This document shows positions 1 to 15,200 of a stretch of DNA of 64,000 bases, in pieces. Origin of the DNA: Owenia fusiformis (taxonomy: Eukaryota; Annelida; Polychaeta; Sabellida; Oweniidae); contig CAIIXF020000001.1 in the NCBI GenBank assembly GCA_903813345.2, forward strand, positions 42,873,366-42,937,365, written 5' to 3'. Made by a program: the position numbers and the translations under genes. Each line of letters opens with the position of its first letter. The first letter of the stretch is position 1. Under the pieces are notes generated by a model. The model did no database searches. It worked only from the letters and a program-made list of their open reading frames with translations, and was not told the DNA's origin.

Positions 1-1
1 T

Positions 2-222
2 CAAAGTAATGGACGTGGTCAAGGACAAGGTCAAACAACTCGAACTGCTTATGCCTGTGAAGGAGCTATGTTAGATGTTTCATGTATAGAGGGCTGGGTC
101 ATAAAGATCATTCGTGCCAATTATGGAAGGCTAACATCAAATATATGCAATCCTCGGAAGGTTACAGAAAATCTGAAAACTGATTGCATGTCAATCCAGT
201 CCCTTCGGGTTGTCATGGATAG
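2..222 (+). CDS. ADGRL: ADGRL exon: N-terminal half of RBL/SUEL lectin domain (partial at left edge)
   Basis: The frame is open from base 2. It reads a Gln/Gly/Asn/Arg-rich stretch, then [14 protein letters not shown], the conserved start of latrophilin rhamnose-binding lectin domains. IRANYGR and paired cysteines follow. The exon ends at VVMD plus two bases (phase 2) before gtaaga. Its real start may lie left of the window. It must be joined to one of two alternative second-half exons (1319 or 2818). Confidence 0.9.
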
Positions 223-3200
223 GTAAGAAATGTCCAGTTTTTTAAAATTTCGCATGTTTCTTTTCAATATTCTTGAAATCTGAAGATAAGTATCTAGTCT
301 CTTTTGTGTTCTTGCATAACAAAAATGATCTTTAAAGTTCACCATTTAGAAATAAAGTGAATTTTGTGGTGATGGTGGCTGGCTGGAAGGGAAGCCTTTA
401 AAATATATTTTTATCCAACTTTATGCGCTGAAGATTCTTCGTTTGTAGTGCTTATTTAAATCATGATTAATATCGGATGCTGAAACAAGTAATATTCAAT
501 GAAAAACTTTCATTTTGTATGTTACATCAAATTTTGAAGGCTTTCTTAAGGGGACATATCAATATAACAAATCCAATAAAAACTTAATAAAATAATTCCA
601 TTTTGTTTTGACCTACCCCTTCTTTCCTTACCTTACCAGTGGATGGATTTGGTTCAAATTTTAAATGCTCATGCCTAGAGATAAGGGAGCTTTGCTCAAG
701 AGGAAATTTTCAAGATGGCTGCTATTTATCAAAACATGTTTTGTTTGGTGGGATTTGCTACTCCGTGGAGTTGCTGTTTTCTAGTTTTATTCTAATAGAT
801 AATAATTGTTGAGATTGATTTACTCCATGTGAATGATAGGAACTCATCCCCACTTCCACATATATTACGACATATTGATACTTCCCCTAATGATGCATGC
901 TACTGTTCTTTGTAGGTGTCATATTTTTTCTAAAACAGTCTTATATTAAGCTTGTCTTTGTATATTCTGTTTGATCCTAACTTTTATAGCTATTACATAT
1001 AACCATGTAACAATAATTAAAATATTTCTGTTCAATTTTAGTTTCAGTTCTTTATATTTTGATGCTATATATTCCACAGTGCATTGTAAAGTATTAATAT
1101 TTTACAGTGCACAAATTGTACACTCAATGCATCATTTTATACACTTTTGGCTTTCACGGCTCAATATGCCTATCATATGCTAAATAAATAAGTTTTGTAA
1201 TATTTTCTTAACCTTAATTTCTTGAAATTTCTGTTGTAAATAATTAATTAAGTACACAAAATATTCACCTCTGAAATATTGAATAAGAGCCCCACCTATG
1301 TTTTGCTTACGTCTCTAGATGTGACGGGCTAATACGCTGCGGTATTCCAGCTAGTAATGCAATATTTGGTGATCCATGTAATACAACTCGAAAATACCTT
1401 GAAGTTGAACATTATTGTCAGCCAGGTAAGGGGTGAATGCTAGCTTGGCCCTGATTGGGCGCATGAGCACTGGACTTGGGAATGCAACCTAACAACTGAT
1501 GGTCAATATTCAATGTGGTTTGTGTATTTGAATATACATGTATATGTGCAGCATGCTTAGATAACATCTTGGTTTGGTGATAATTTATGAGAAAAAAATA
1601 AAACATGGCAAAATTATTGCCAATAACTTGCATGGCAAATTATTGCCAGTAACTTGCATGGCAAATTATTTGCCAATAACATGCATGGCAGCAATGTTGA
1701 TGTTGCCGATAACTTCATGTCATTATCTAATATGTAACCAACAGCATTGTAACTTCTAATATGAACAAAAGGCACAATCAGGAAAAATTCAAGTTGGTGT
1801 CTATAACCATACAATTCCAAGGCCACATTATGACATTCTCATTTCAAATGAAATTATCACATAAATGAGATATTCTTGAAATGAAAATGTACATACATGT
1901 GATCTTTTCCAAGTGCGACTGGGCATCTTCTGAAATGCAGAGTTCTAAATATGATCCCCTCAGTTCCATAATCTCTTGATATTTCCCTTCAGTTCTTTCA
2001 ACAATGTTTGCAAAATACTCTGGAGCCTACACAAACTAGTTCCTTTCTATGACAGACTTGCCAACACCATGGAATGGTTATGGGGCAGTTTTGATAATAT
2101 CCAAAATTATTTTGGTTTTAAGTTTTGGGAATAGACTAGATGCGAGTAGAAAAAATCTTGATTTACGCCATTAAATATTCAAAATTCAGTCAAAGCGATG
2201 TTATATTTGAAATCTACATGTAAAAGTACATCTAGAAATATGTTTTCGAAAATTGTTTATCAAGTTTGAAAATTTAATTATTTTTGAAAGTGTGACTTCT
2301 AGTTCGGGTTGATTCTCCATAGAGCCCATGTTACGTAATCACAAAAAGTGGAATATCTTTTCTTGTATTGGTCAGATAACATTTTCATTTACTGGACATA
2401 TTTTGATTTGCATAACTATTAGATACATAAGGGTTATATGAAAATTGAACCACTAAAACAGATGTAATTTAAGTTAAAGGGAACTTTCTACTATACCCGC
2501 CATGCTATCTGACCCGAACGAGCCACCTGGTGGTGGAACTGGTAACTATCTACTCGCATCTGCGTTATTATATCGAGCAAATAGGTTTCAGAGATTCAAA
2601 TTCTTAACGTTACATATTTTCTGAGCGTTACACCAGTTTAATTTCCCAATTTACATAAATTAACTTCCTAGAAATAGAATTGGCAAGAGCCTTGTATTCA
2701 GAAGATGAACAATTTAAGTGCCACCTATAGTCATGTTTTCTCACCGGGCACTCTAACACTGCATGGTGTGACCATTGTTTGACTGTCTCGTTTATGCCAC
2801 TCTTTTATGCATGCCAGGTGTAACAACAAGAGACGTTGCAAAATTCGGGCCAGCAATGATGAGTTTGGAGACAAATGCCCTAATACCCCTAAGTATCTTG
2901 AAATACAGTACAAGTGTCGCAAAGGTAGGGTATAAAACACAAATTTCCCATGTACAGGGAATGACTAGGATCACAAATGTTCCTGGTAATATGAATATTG
3001 TCAAAAACAAGAATTTGGAACCTATTATCAAAATCAAATCTTCCCATTATCATCCACATTAATTCTATTTCTATTGAATCTAATTAGTGTTCATTAAACA
3101 ATTTTCCTGTTCTATTTTTAACTTACTTAAATTCTAGAGCTTATTTGAGGTCAGAGAGTGATTGGCCTTTGATGCCAATTCTCGTACTTCAATCTTGTCT

Positions 3201-6200
3201 CTTATGTACATCTACTCTCCTAGTCATTCCTGGTATGTGAAGTCATTAAACACCTGACTAGGCATGATGTTTTGCAATTAACCATTTGTGGTAGACTACT
3301 TATAAATAATAGATGTGTAGTGTACATGTACATGTGTAATTTACTGGGCCTGTTATTTTGAATTTTATATCCAGATCACTTATTCATGAAGCCCAACTGG
3401 TGCAATGTGATACTTAAAAAGCTAACTTTGTTTTATGAATTTATACTTTTGGGAAATGGCACTCAGAGAATACATTGCAGCATCAAAATTAGGAAACTTA
3501 TTATGTCATGTATGTAGTTGGGGGACTTTTTCAATTTCATATGAAATTATTCTCATCATTTGATGTTAGACAACTAAAATGAAAGTAATGCTGGTATTCA
3601 GAAGATAGATATTTCAATCTTCTCTCTGACACTTTTCCCTTAAGGTTTCAAAACACTTGTTAAACTTTGCCGGTGGCCATTATTATGTGTCTAATAAAAT
3701 CTACCAAAAATTGGAAAAGTTTCAACTTGGGTGGTGTATTAATGAATAGTTCGGTCATCTCAAGCTAAATTGTCACATTTGATGTCTTCATGAAGTGGTA
3801 TTTCATTTTATCTACAATGATCATGGCATGATAGAGGAAATGCCACATTATCAAAAAACCCTGTCTGTCTCAATGAATCCACTTGGATTTCGTTTCAATA
3901 ACTCCAAAATAAGTCAATTAGAGATGTTTTTGAGAAGCTCTATACATTGAAGTGGTCCCCTAGGGCAAGTTGGTTAATAATTGTATTTGGCTTTGTACTT
4001 TATGATATAAAAGCTAGATGACTCATTCTATTCATTTATACACATTCACAGTCATCCTATTGAAGTATTTTTCATCTGTTGTATATAGTTAACCTGTAGC
4101 ATGCACGAACTTAACAAACTTAGTCAGTATAATAGCTCATCTTAGATTCTAATCATGATCGTGCTGATGTTTATTCCTATGTTAAAATGTGACATTTTTA
4201 CTTCCTCACATTTGAAGTCTCATTTCTTCTCATGAAAGTAGAATTAGTTTAATTAACTAGAGATTGTGAGAATTTGATTTGAAATTAAGTTGTAATGTAT
4301 GTCGGTTTCTATACTGTACCATGTCTGAGTAAAGAAATGTATGTTTTGTGCCAATGTTCAGGTTTGTTGTAATAAAGAGCTAATTTGATGTTTTATAGGT
4401 TGATAGTTAGCATCTGGAAACCATAGAGATATTTTTGTCAATTTTATGTTCAAATAAATTATAATAAATATTTAATTTTAGCTATGATCATTTCATTGGT
4501 ATTTTCATGGCCAGTGGGAGGATGTATGATTTTGCTTGAACACAAACTTGATGCAGTACAACCTCCAGATCATGTGATCCACATCCATTTTTTGTTTATA
4601 GGTCATTGTGGCCCTACATGTTTGGGAAAGATGTTCATAACTCATGTCTTAACTTCATAAACATGAAGACAAATGAAACCAGAGTGACAGTTTATATTGT
4701 TCCTTGCAACACATCTGTCTGCAATAACATCATAATCTCTTTTGAGATATTAATTTCAGATAGCAATTTGTTAGTATTCTTATTTGTTGGAAATCTTGTA
4801 TTTTTGGTTACCAGTTTTCCATACACACAGATGAAGATGAATTATATCTCAGGCAGCAGTTATTCCTCTCTTACATTAGGTATATCATTAGTATGCAATA
4901 GTGAACAACTCCTGATCTGCAAGGGAAAGGTCTGCACTCTCCACCATGAAGGTCATGTAATCAGTTTCTTGTTATTTACAGATTCAGATTCTTGTTACAG
5001 ATTAACAGTTATTTGGATTCTGTTATTTTCAGTACAAAAACCGACCACTTCAACATCTACTTCAACAACTACCCAGGCAACGACCCCTTTAGCCACTACT
5101 AAAGTGGTTACCATAGATACTGTCTCAGAGTGTAAGTGGACTGATGAGTGTTGCTATAGTAACCATGAATGTTGTAATTATTAATTGCACCATCGTGTTA
5201 TGATTACCTACACCCCCCCCCCAAACACAACCCTATACTAAACCATTCTATATATATTGTATATGTTTGCTTAACACACCTGTATTTTAAGCTTTATTTT
5301 TAAGATATTGTAATTGATTGTAAATTAGTTATCTTTGTTAATACATCATAAGCTGCCATTGCCATGATTTCTTGCTGTTTCTGCTTCAGAGTTCAGTTCA
5401 GAAATTCAACAATTGAATTCAGTTAAAATTGGAATATGCTTGATATTCATGTTGTATTCATCATATATTTTATGGTGTTGAGTTGAAATTAAAATAATTT
5501 TGTGTTGTGTTCAATGTTGTATGTTTCATTTTTTCTTAATTTGGAGTATATTTTAGAGGTTCAGTGTTCCACAGTTTTAACTGCCTACCACTTCTAAGGT
5601 AGAAGGACTAAGCTTACCTTAATTGGATCATTCTGTGAAGTACATGTATTTACAAACATTTCATCGATGATGAATGTGTACAATAAGGGGAAGGATTTTA
5701 TTTTCGACAATAGAGCATTTTTTCTGAAATGTGATTCAAATCTGTCTAACAACCTTTGTTCACTTGATCAATCTGTAACCAAAGGTTATGTATGAATGGT
5801 CCAATTAGGGTAAATTTGTAGATGGTTCCATCCCTCAAGCTGAATTAGCAGAGATTTACATCCCGTAACCATACTCCTTTAGCAACCATTTTCCAACTCT
5901 GGATTAAAAACGATATTCTGTTGTTTTCAGCACAAGTTACAAACACTTCAATCACGGCTTCAACAAGTACCCCAGTAACTATTCCCTTGACCACTGTTGA
6001 AGTTGGTACCATAGATACCACTTTAACAAGTTCCCTAGCAACTACTCCTTCACCTACTGTTGAAGTAGTTACCGTAGATACAACCCCCTCAAGAACTACC
6101 CTAGCAACTACCCCTTTGGCCACTACTTTTGAAGTGGTTACCATAGATACCATCTCTGAGTGTAAGTGGACAAATGAGTGTTGCTATAGTAACCTTTGGT

Positions 6201-9200
6201 GGATGGTGCAATTTTACCCATGCCATCATATAACAATACCAAACCCAAACTGACCCTTCAAATCAGTCAGTGACAATCAGCTCAAGCTACCAAAAATGAC
6301 TCTCAGTACCAACATTTAACAATATTACTGTCACTACACTATCTGATATTTTTATTGTGTTCTATTTTTGGTGTAAAATGATTCTCATGTACTATTGTCA
6401 CAGACTGATCATTAACATCTGTACATTATGGATGTTAATATAATATCTGTGTTGTCCGCTTTAAATGTTGCTCATAATTATCTTAATTTTTAGTTGCTCT
6501 GGCCATGAATGCTTTTTCAGCTTTGCAGTTCAGTTCTGAAATGCATCACTGATGCCATAACAATATACATTGTACTCAATCCTGAAAAACAGTTGAGGTT
6601 AATAGAATTGAGTATGTTTGAGGGTTCAAGGTATATCTTCAAGATAATAGAGTTGATACTAAAATGTGTTGTTTTGTTTGTTCGGTGTTCATTTTTATTT
6701 TCTTCTTTATTTGGAGCAGATATTTTAGATATTAAAAGACCCATTATTGGAACAGAAGATGTTACGATATCCGCTTCACAATCTCCTTATATAGTCAACC
6801 CATTGAAACATTGTAAGTTAAGCAACCCCACCCTAACTAAGCACCCCTTCACCAGTTTACACCCCAATTTCTTCGTCTTGTTTCAAGTCCAAGTGTTTCC
6901 CTCTTGTATTCTCATCATTCAGAGAGTACAGGGGGAGGGGGGAAGGCCACAGAGATTTGATACAATACGTCCTTATATAACCCCACCTCCTTATTAGATA
7001 GTGTAAGATGTACTAGATAGTTCCTCCCCTCGTCTCTTTCATCCTCAAATTACTCTTTGTGGAGTGAACTAGCTGAATAAGCCAAGTTGTTCTCCCAGTG
7101 AACAAATAACATACATATTCTGTCTCACATAACACAATTTTATCAAACATTGACTCAGCATTTTTATTTTGAGGTTATAATGGACTCCAACTGGTCAGAC
7201 AGGTTTGTGAGATATCACAATGAACTACTGCGCTCTTGCATCTATACTCTTCATTTCTGTTTTATTGTTAATATCTTATAAAGTTTCCTTTTGATTTCTG
7301 TTCTCTCTCTGTTTTTGTTATTAATATGGGTGCATATCAAGGCTTTGTTTTGTCTTATATTCCCTAAGAAAATATATTTCAAAATTGGTCTAAAAATGCA
7401 TGATTTACAATTGAATAATCCATCATTTTCATGAGGCTAAACAATATGTTTCTCTTCACTTTCAAGTGTTGACTTGAAGGCTGATACCTAATATTATTAC
7501 TGCTTGTGTTTTAAAACAATTGGCACTGTAGTTAGTTGTGCGTGCCCAGGGGTAGATGGACCAACTAACTGCCAACATATCAAATGTTTTGTCTTTTTTC
7601 AGGCATTGATTTATCTGATGCTTCTATTGATTTAGAACATGGACAGATAAAATGCTGTTGACATTTATCATAAAACAATATACACAGACAACTAAGAAGT
7701 TTCATGTGGTTATTTTAGCATAAATATTGGTTTGGTATCTGTTGACCATATGTGTTATTTGTCCAGGATTTTCTAACAAAAATAATTTGCATGAAACCAT
7801 TCAAATGTGAGATGAATAGATTGTAATGAAAGTGCTTTATCATTGTTCATGCTTTAAAACATAATATTTAGTTAGTGTGACACTTTCATGATAACATAAC
7901 TAGTTTTACTTGTATTTTTGAGGCTGATGTCAATATATTGTAAAACTTCCTTTTCTACAATGTATTGTTATGCCTCTAAAATACATGGAAATATTTTAGA
8001 AGGTCAATTTCCAATCAACTACTATACAGGAAAATATTCAGCTATTGCCCATCAAATAGGCTACTATTTTAGCAAGACAATTTTGCAGCCCCTGAATTCA
8101 AAATAAAATACACTGTATTCATAATGAATAATTTTTACTTTGATTAGCTGAGAAACCTGACCCAGAAACACCTGTAACCAGATCCCCGGGGCCAGGAATC
8201 AAAACCCCATCCCCAAGGCCATCTGTGGATCCAGTCACAGGTCCCCCAGTCTTCTGCAAGGCTGTCATCAGGCGTTACATCACTTGGCCGAAAACTAGGG
8301 CAGGGTTAGAAGTCCGAAGAGGGTGCCCTCACAATACAACACCAGGTAAGGTTGGTTAACTGACTTAAGGAAGTTAGCTGGGTCAGATTGTGAAAACTTC
8401 ACCCTATATATGTGTTGGGTATGTGAAAAATTGTTAATACTTTAGCTTTGGTTATAAATCAGAATGTTATTAGGCCTATTATATGATTCAGCACAGATAA
8501 GTGTGTTGTATTTTAAGTAAATAATTACCATCTCGTAATTACTTCCTCAATAAGTACATTGCTTCATTAATCATTATTATTGTTGTTGTTATTCTTTTTC
8601 TCTGAAAGATCGGAATGTGTAAGATTATTGAGCTTAAGGTCAATATATACTGATTATATGATATATGACAACCTTTACTTCAGTATACAGTAAAACCTCT
8701 CCGAAAGCCAAGGGTGGTCCACTTACACAGGTTTCAACATACTGTAGTTGCCTAATTATTTTCAAAATATCGGTTTTACCAGTAGTTGCCTAATTATTTT
8801 CAAAATAGCTGTAAATCACAGCATAAGGCAATTATAAAAGTCAGTGTTCTGTGTGAGTGCTATTTGAATAGTCCAAAATGGCAATAATAAATGTATTTCA
8901 TATATTAATGGGCTGGTTAGAGTATAAATCACAAACTAAACTTGAAATCTACAAAAAAACTGAGGACATAGAAGATCATATCATAGGAAGACATGTCCAC
9001 CTGTTAAGATTCTTTCAAAGTTAAAAACCAACTTTTGACAAGTGATGTGTGGGTGATAATATAGTAAAAGGACCTTAAGTGCCTTTACCATACCTGTAAA
9101 CAATACATTCTGACCTTGCTATTCTGTTTTCAGATAGATAAGTGATGTCATTCTTTTCATGCCATGTTTTAACAAGTTTATGATGTTCAAAACATTGTTT

Positions 9201-12200
9201 AACTTGTCAGACGGACTTCCTCATGATAAGTCTTAACTATGATGTCATTTAATTGATCTGAATATTTTGGTGAAATTAAATGTAATTTTTGTTTAAAGGT
9301 TATAACCATCTGTCATGTGAAATATCATATTGAATTGTGAAAGGTTCACCTTGTTTAACGAGCATAAAACCACATAGGAAATACCTGTGCGATATATTAA
9401 TAAGCTCTCAACAAAAATTTGAACCTGTGTGAATCTTCTCAAAAACTAGTAATTCATACTGATTCACAATTTTGAATTTGAATTGTTGTTTTAATGTTTT
9501 TTCAAGCATGATAATTAGTATTGTATAGATCCAATACTTGGTTTGAACTTTGGAAAATTTTGATTGAAAATATGACGTTGTAATTCATGGTGGCTTTATA
9601 TTCCCAAAAAGAGGAGACGTTCACAAAGTTGAGTAGATATATGAAGAATTACCATTCGCCACCTTGATCAAAAATCATAAAAAAAGTTTCCCAGTAAAAA
9701 AACAAGTGTGAAGTGATCATATGTTTCAATGCTATACTTAAATTGTAATTTAAGCCATTGTTGTTTCAAGTTCTAATTTTTTATAAATTTGCTTTTAGGG
9801 AGGTACACACATGTTGATTAATCAATTAACCGACTCAATGGACAATTTGTAATCTTAAATATTTCACAATCGAATCTACTTTACTTTTGTTAGCTTTTGG
9901 ATTCATATAGAAAGAATGAAATTAAGTTTTCAAATATTTGCTAAATACCAAACGAAGTAAGTGTTGTGTGTTTTTTGTAGCCCCAAAACCACATAAATCA
10001 ATATATTGGTCGTTATTAAGGGTGAAAGGGTCACTTTGTTCCGTTTATTCAAAATGTTGGTACTTAACTCTGAAACAAAAGTCTGGTTTTCAACTAGCCT
10101 AACATATTGATGTAAAGTAAAAGTTCAACTTTTGTCCATTTCTTTATTTATCACTTGTCATGATTTCTTTTTAATTTCTCTGTATGTTTCAAACATAAAA
10201 TACTGTATGGTATATGATTTAATTTAAATGGATAGAAATTATCATGTGAAAATGTGTAGGACCATCTTTCAAAGCATGATGTTTAGTATACAATATGTCG
10301 TGATTACAAACCAATCGTTGATCTATATCACGCCATACTAAGATAATTCTTTTGGTGGAAATGCTATACAAAAGTTATCTACATAGTTCCAAGGTCATAT
10401 CGACATCCTCATAAATATTAAAAAGTGAACATTTTATTGCCCCCTGAAGCACTTCTTAGTAAATAAAAGATACCACATCAGGATCTTGAATTTTAGTCAT
10501 ACTCTGCAGTTGTCTAGATCCCCGCTCCCTTAAAGCTATACAGTCTTTCGTATAACCCCAGAAATGCCATATTGTTGGTAAACCAGTTCTGTAATGTGCC
10601 ATGTTTCTGTAGGCTATGTAGGAGACTTATGGTTTTCTGAACGACTTACACGTTCTATTATTTCACCGAGAGACTAGGGTGACCTCGATGTCTAGTTTTC
10701 TGTCAAGACGAAAATCAGTCTAATGATTGAATTTGACTTTGTTATTCTCAGGGGATTTTTGTGCTCTATGAATAAATCTAATGAATTTTGTTATTCTTCA
10801 ACTGGTGTAATAATATTTGTAATATATCCTAGCTATTCTCTACAGACCAGGCATCTGTTGGTATATTTGTAATATTAAAGTTGATCTATACTGTCTACTT
10901 GTCTTGGTACATAGACTATATATTGATTTATGAGATGATTCAATCAAATGTTGTAATAACATTTATTGTCGAGAACCATACCAGTTCAGATTGGTTTCAT
11001 CTGATGAATTTCATCTGCAGAATTTAATACATTCATATCCAAGAGGAAACTCTGTGTATTTATATAACCTAAAAGGTTATTTTGGAAGGATGATTTTCAT
11101 TTTATCATGTCGTAATTATAATGATCAATGGATATTAAAATGATTACTGCACGATTTTCTGCCATCATTTCTCAGAAGCAAGCATTTATGTTAAACGGCA
11201 ATAGTCTGCTGTAGTAATATATCATAGTAAAGATTAGACACTCCGATTAATAATTCCCATAGCTCATACTTTCGTGTTTGTATCAATTCAGAAATGATGG
11301 GATCATTTACGCTAAATCAATAGTGATTATTATTAGCTATATATTATAATAGTTCCTGGTGGGTGGCGATGGATGCAATCATCAGTTAGAGATGACTAAT
11401 TCTGAACATCATAGTTCAGCTTGATAGATGGTTGTGTTCTATACATCCTACTGCCATCTTTATTTTGTGTGCAAGTCTATAAGGTTAACATTGTATTCAA
11501 CAGTTCTATCTGGAAAGACATTACCTGTTAATACGAGTATGGACCGTATGTTGGTTAGTGACAATTATCAAGCTAAATGTAGTACTAAATATTTTTTTGC
11601 AATGTATCATATTAACATTGTAACAAAGAGTATCTTATCTCAATATGTGTAACTTGTATATTGAGTATTAATAGTGGTCACCTATTTATTGTAAAAAATG
11701 AATTAATTTCTATGTTTATGATTCCAGGTGCACACTTTGCAACATGGAGGTGTGGGGAGGATGGTGTGTGGAAGGAAGAGCCAGATCTCAGTGAGTGTGT
11801 GTCTCCTAAAGTGAAGGCATTGAAAAGCAGAGTAAGTATGAAACCATAATGGAATATGTTGTATACAAGTCTATATGCAAAGTTGTACCAATATGGCATT
11901 GACATTCTTCTTCTTGTGACTTGTGTGATTACACTTACAATTGGTATATTTATGTAAATAAATTGATTAAGATTTAAGTAGGGAAACAAGAATTTTCTAC
12001 TCATATGCCATTTATATTCATAATTGCACATGTGATTTCTCTATCGATAGGTCAGTTTGAGTTTTGATAATGAATTAAGATGTTCTTTAGACTTCTTTTT
12101 TACTGCTGCTGACCAAACAATGTTTTTAAGTGTAAATCCTGTTTTACGTTTCTTACTGGTATATTCTTATTCCTCCAGCTGGATAATGGTGAGGACCCAG

Positions 12201-15200
12201 ATGTGATTGCTAAAGATGTTAGTGAGATAACAGCCAGACCACTGCATGGTGGTGATCTTTCAGCCACTAGTAGAGTGATGAGTAATATCATCCTAGAGAC
12301 AGAGTCAAGGGTTAAACGACTGCCAAAGGCTGAGGCAAGGACACTTGTAGAGGATGTCAACCAGGTAGGAATAGTGAAATAGACATTTGTAATAAGTTAC
12401 ATTAGTATTGATATGAAAGGAATATACAGGGTGGGCCAAATTTAATATTATAAGGGTAACACTTTTGGCCCACCCTCCAAATAAACCATTTCATATATTT
12501 TGAATGTCCTTTTTCAGATGTCACTTGCAAACATGTGGAAATATTTCATATAAGATTACTTGTACTGTAGGAGCGACATGTATTATCAAATTAAATACCT
12601 TGCATTATTCAAAAGGTAATAATAACAATCTATTTCATCAGGCTGTGGTGCAGTCTAGCAGCAACATTCTGGATGACTCGCAGTCTGAAGGCTGGCGCGA
12701 TCTCCCACAAGCAAAACGCACACAAGTAGCAACCTCTATAGTGGTGAATATAGAAAGTAGTGCGTATCAAGTAGCAGCGACTATCACAACTCCTGGAGTC
12801 ATCTCTAAGGCTGACAGGAACATCAGTAAGTCAATGAACTCTGTCTTAGAATAAATACAGTGTATACAAGACTGTTATATCTGAAACATTTAATACAATT
12901 AGGTACAAAGCAAGCCAATGTACTGGAAAGTGAATCTTGCATGTCCTGGGTTGATGCCTATATCATTTATTGCATTGGTGTTTCCAGCTAACTGCTAAAT
13001 GAACAAAAATGATTGTCTTGAGAAAATTCACTTAAATATTAATAAGCATATTATTTTAAAAACTATTTGTTTGTTGTTGTAGTGGTTGAAGTAGATGTTG
13101 TGTCACGTGACCAGAAGGAGGATATACAGTTCCCACACTCCTCCCACACAGGAGGCTCAGTATGGAAGAGATCTGTTGATACCATCACACTTACAGCCAA
13201 GACTGTCATAGAGTTTAACCAGAATGGTAAGTCCTCAATGCCGGCTATATGGGTTGACCTGGGAACATATCTCTACATTCCAGTAGTGTGCAAGCTCATA
13301 TAATGTATGAAAAAAGGCCAAGACAATCAATCTCTGACTTAACTCATAGTGTCAAACTTACCTTCATCGGGTGTTGTAACTTGCTATTTAAAATGAACAG
13401 CCTCAATTAAAATACATCAGAAATAATTGAAATGCTGTTGGTTTACCAATGCTTGCTTCTCTCATACATACTAAACAGCACATATATCCTTGTAGGAATG
13501 ACGAAGGTTGTATTTGTGGCCTATAACAACTTGAACAACTACCTGGGCTCAGAGCAACAAAACAAGGACAATGTTTCACAAGTTGTCAACTCTAAAGTTG
13601 TCTCTGCATCCATTAATGCCAGGAAGGAAAACTTACCACTCAAGGATCCTGTTATCTTTACCTTGAAGCACAATTCAGACAATACTGTAAGTTATGAAGT
13701 TGACAATAGGATAATATTACGCATCAATCAAGTGAGAAAAACAAGGTGATCAACATAGAAAAAATACAATGGTCATCTTTCAGTTAAAAAGTGAGGTCTC
13801 TAAGCAATCTTAAATTGACTGCAGTTGACATTGGCTGAATTTTCTTTTTGATGGGTTGTATTGAAACATACTAACATTTTGTTTTCTCAAACTTGACCTT
13901 GAGTATTTTTTTTCTATGCTAAAATTGTTTCTTCTACCTGCTGAATATTTCATGTGTTACATATATATTGATTTGATTTATAGTCTGGCTTAGACTCTGG
14001 GAACCCAAGATGCTCTTACTTCGACTATGAAAGGTAAATACAGAAATGAATATATGTACATGAAATAGAATTTTGGTTAGATTTCATGTGTTGATGAGTC
14101 TGACTTGTGATCTACCTATTTAGATGAAGTAGAACCTTAATACTCTTCATTTTTCAATTTATGTTAATATCTGTAGCATAATCATTCGTATTAGAGAATA
14201 GTTTGTCATCAGATATATTCTATGTTATAGCGATTCTGTGGGCAGTTGGTCAGAGGACGGCTGCAGAGCTCTATCCACCAATAAGACACACACTGTATGC
14301 TCATGTGACCATCTTACCAACTTTGCTGTCTTAATGGATGTTGTCGGAGTCTCGGTAAGAATCAGTTCTATATGATAATTTTTTCTTAAATGTTTGGGTT
14401 CAACATGAAATATGTCAAAGTATCTCAGAATCTCAATTGGTAAATTGGTTCAGTACTACTTTGGATAAAGGTTGTAGAAATTCGATCATAGATTTTTAAT
14501 CTTATAATTAGTGAAATAATCCAGTAGGATATAGGACAAGGCTTGTCAACAAAATGTGTCCTTGACTCAGAATCCAGAACTTAAAATTCAGATTTTCTTT
14601 ATAATATAATTGCTGAATTCTGTTCCAGATGGCCAGGCAGCATGTGTTTTCCCTGACCTTGATTACTTATGTTGGATTGATCATCTCCTTAGTCTGTCTG
14701 CTCTTGGCCTGGCTTACATTCGTTTTCATCAAGTAAGTTAAGAGTTTTTATTTTTGGATTATATGTATTTTATTTAGAGTTTATGAAGAAATATTTATGT
14801 TTTGAGACAACTGGTAATTCTCTTTTTTGAATATAAATAACACGAGGCCTTTTAAAAGTGCTTAAGTGACCTTCTAATGGATTCCCATTACTCATGTTTT
14901 CTGCCATTGGTGATAATTGCTTCAGCTGATTGTTACAACTACTACATTCTATTTGATTATTTTCAGAAACTTGCAGTGTGATAGAAATACAATCCATAAG
15001 AACCTGGTGTTTTGTCTCTTTGTGGCCAACCTTGTCTTCATTGCAGGAATCACACAGGCTGACAAAGTGGTATGTATCTGTCATAAATATATGAGATATA
15101 TTTACTAATAATTCACCAATCATAAATATTAATATTACCAAGATTTTGTGAATTTAATATGTTTTTTTTACTTATTGTAACTTGATTATGACAGATCAAT

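Larger units (their letters stand above)
1426..2817 (+). other. ADGRL intron between the two RBL exons
   Basis: Holds a short tandem repeat near 1600-1690 and a MITE-like element at 2138-2561. No other coding signal is seen. Confidence 0.6.

Noticed and set aside
4606-5032. Long open frame upstream of the first stalk exon
   Set aside because: A clear splice acceptor at 5031-5032 and correct phase start the exon at 5033. The upstream part lacks coding character.
7603-7662. Possible further ADGRL stalk exon after a tttttcag acceptor
   Set aside because: The phase-1 frame reads [18 protein letters not shown] then a stop, with no GT donor before it. It could only be an alternative terminal exon, for which there is no poly(A) evidence.
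14770-15141. Minus-strand 123-codon open frame
   Set aside because: It overlaps the TM2 exon in antisense and has no recognisable domain.
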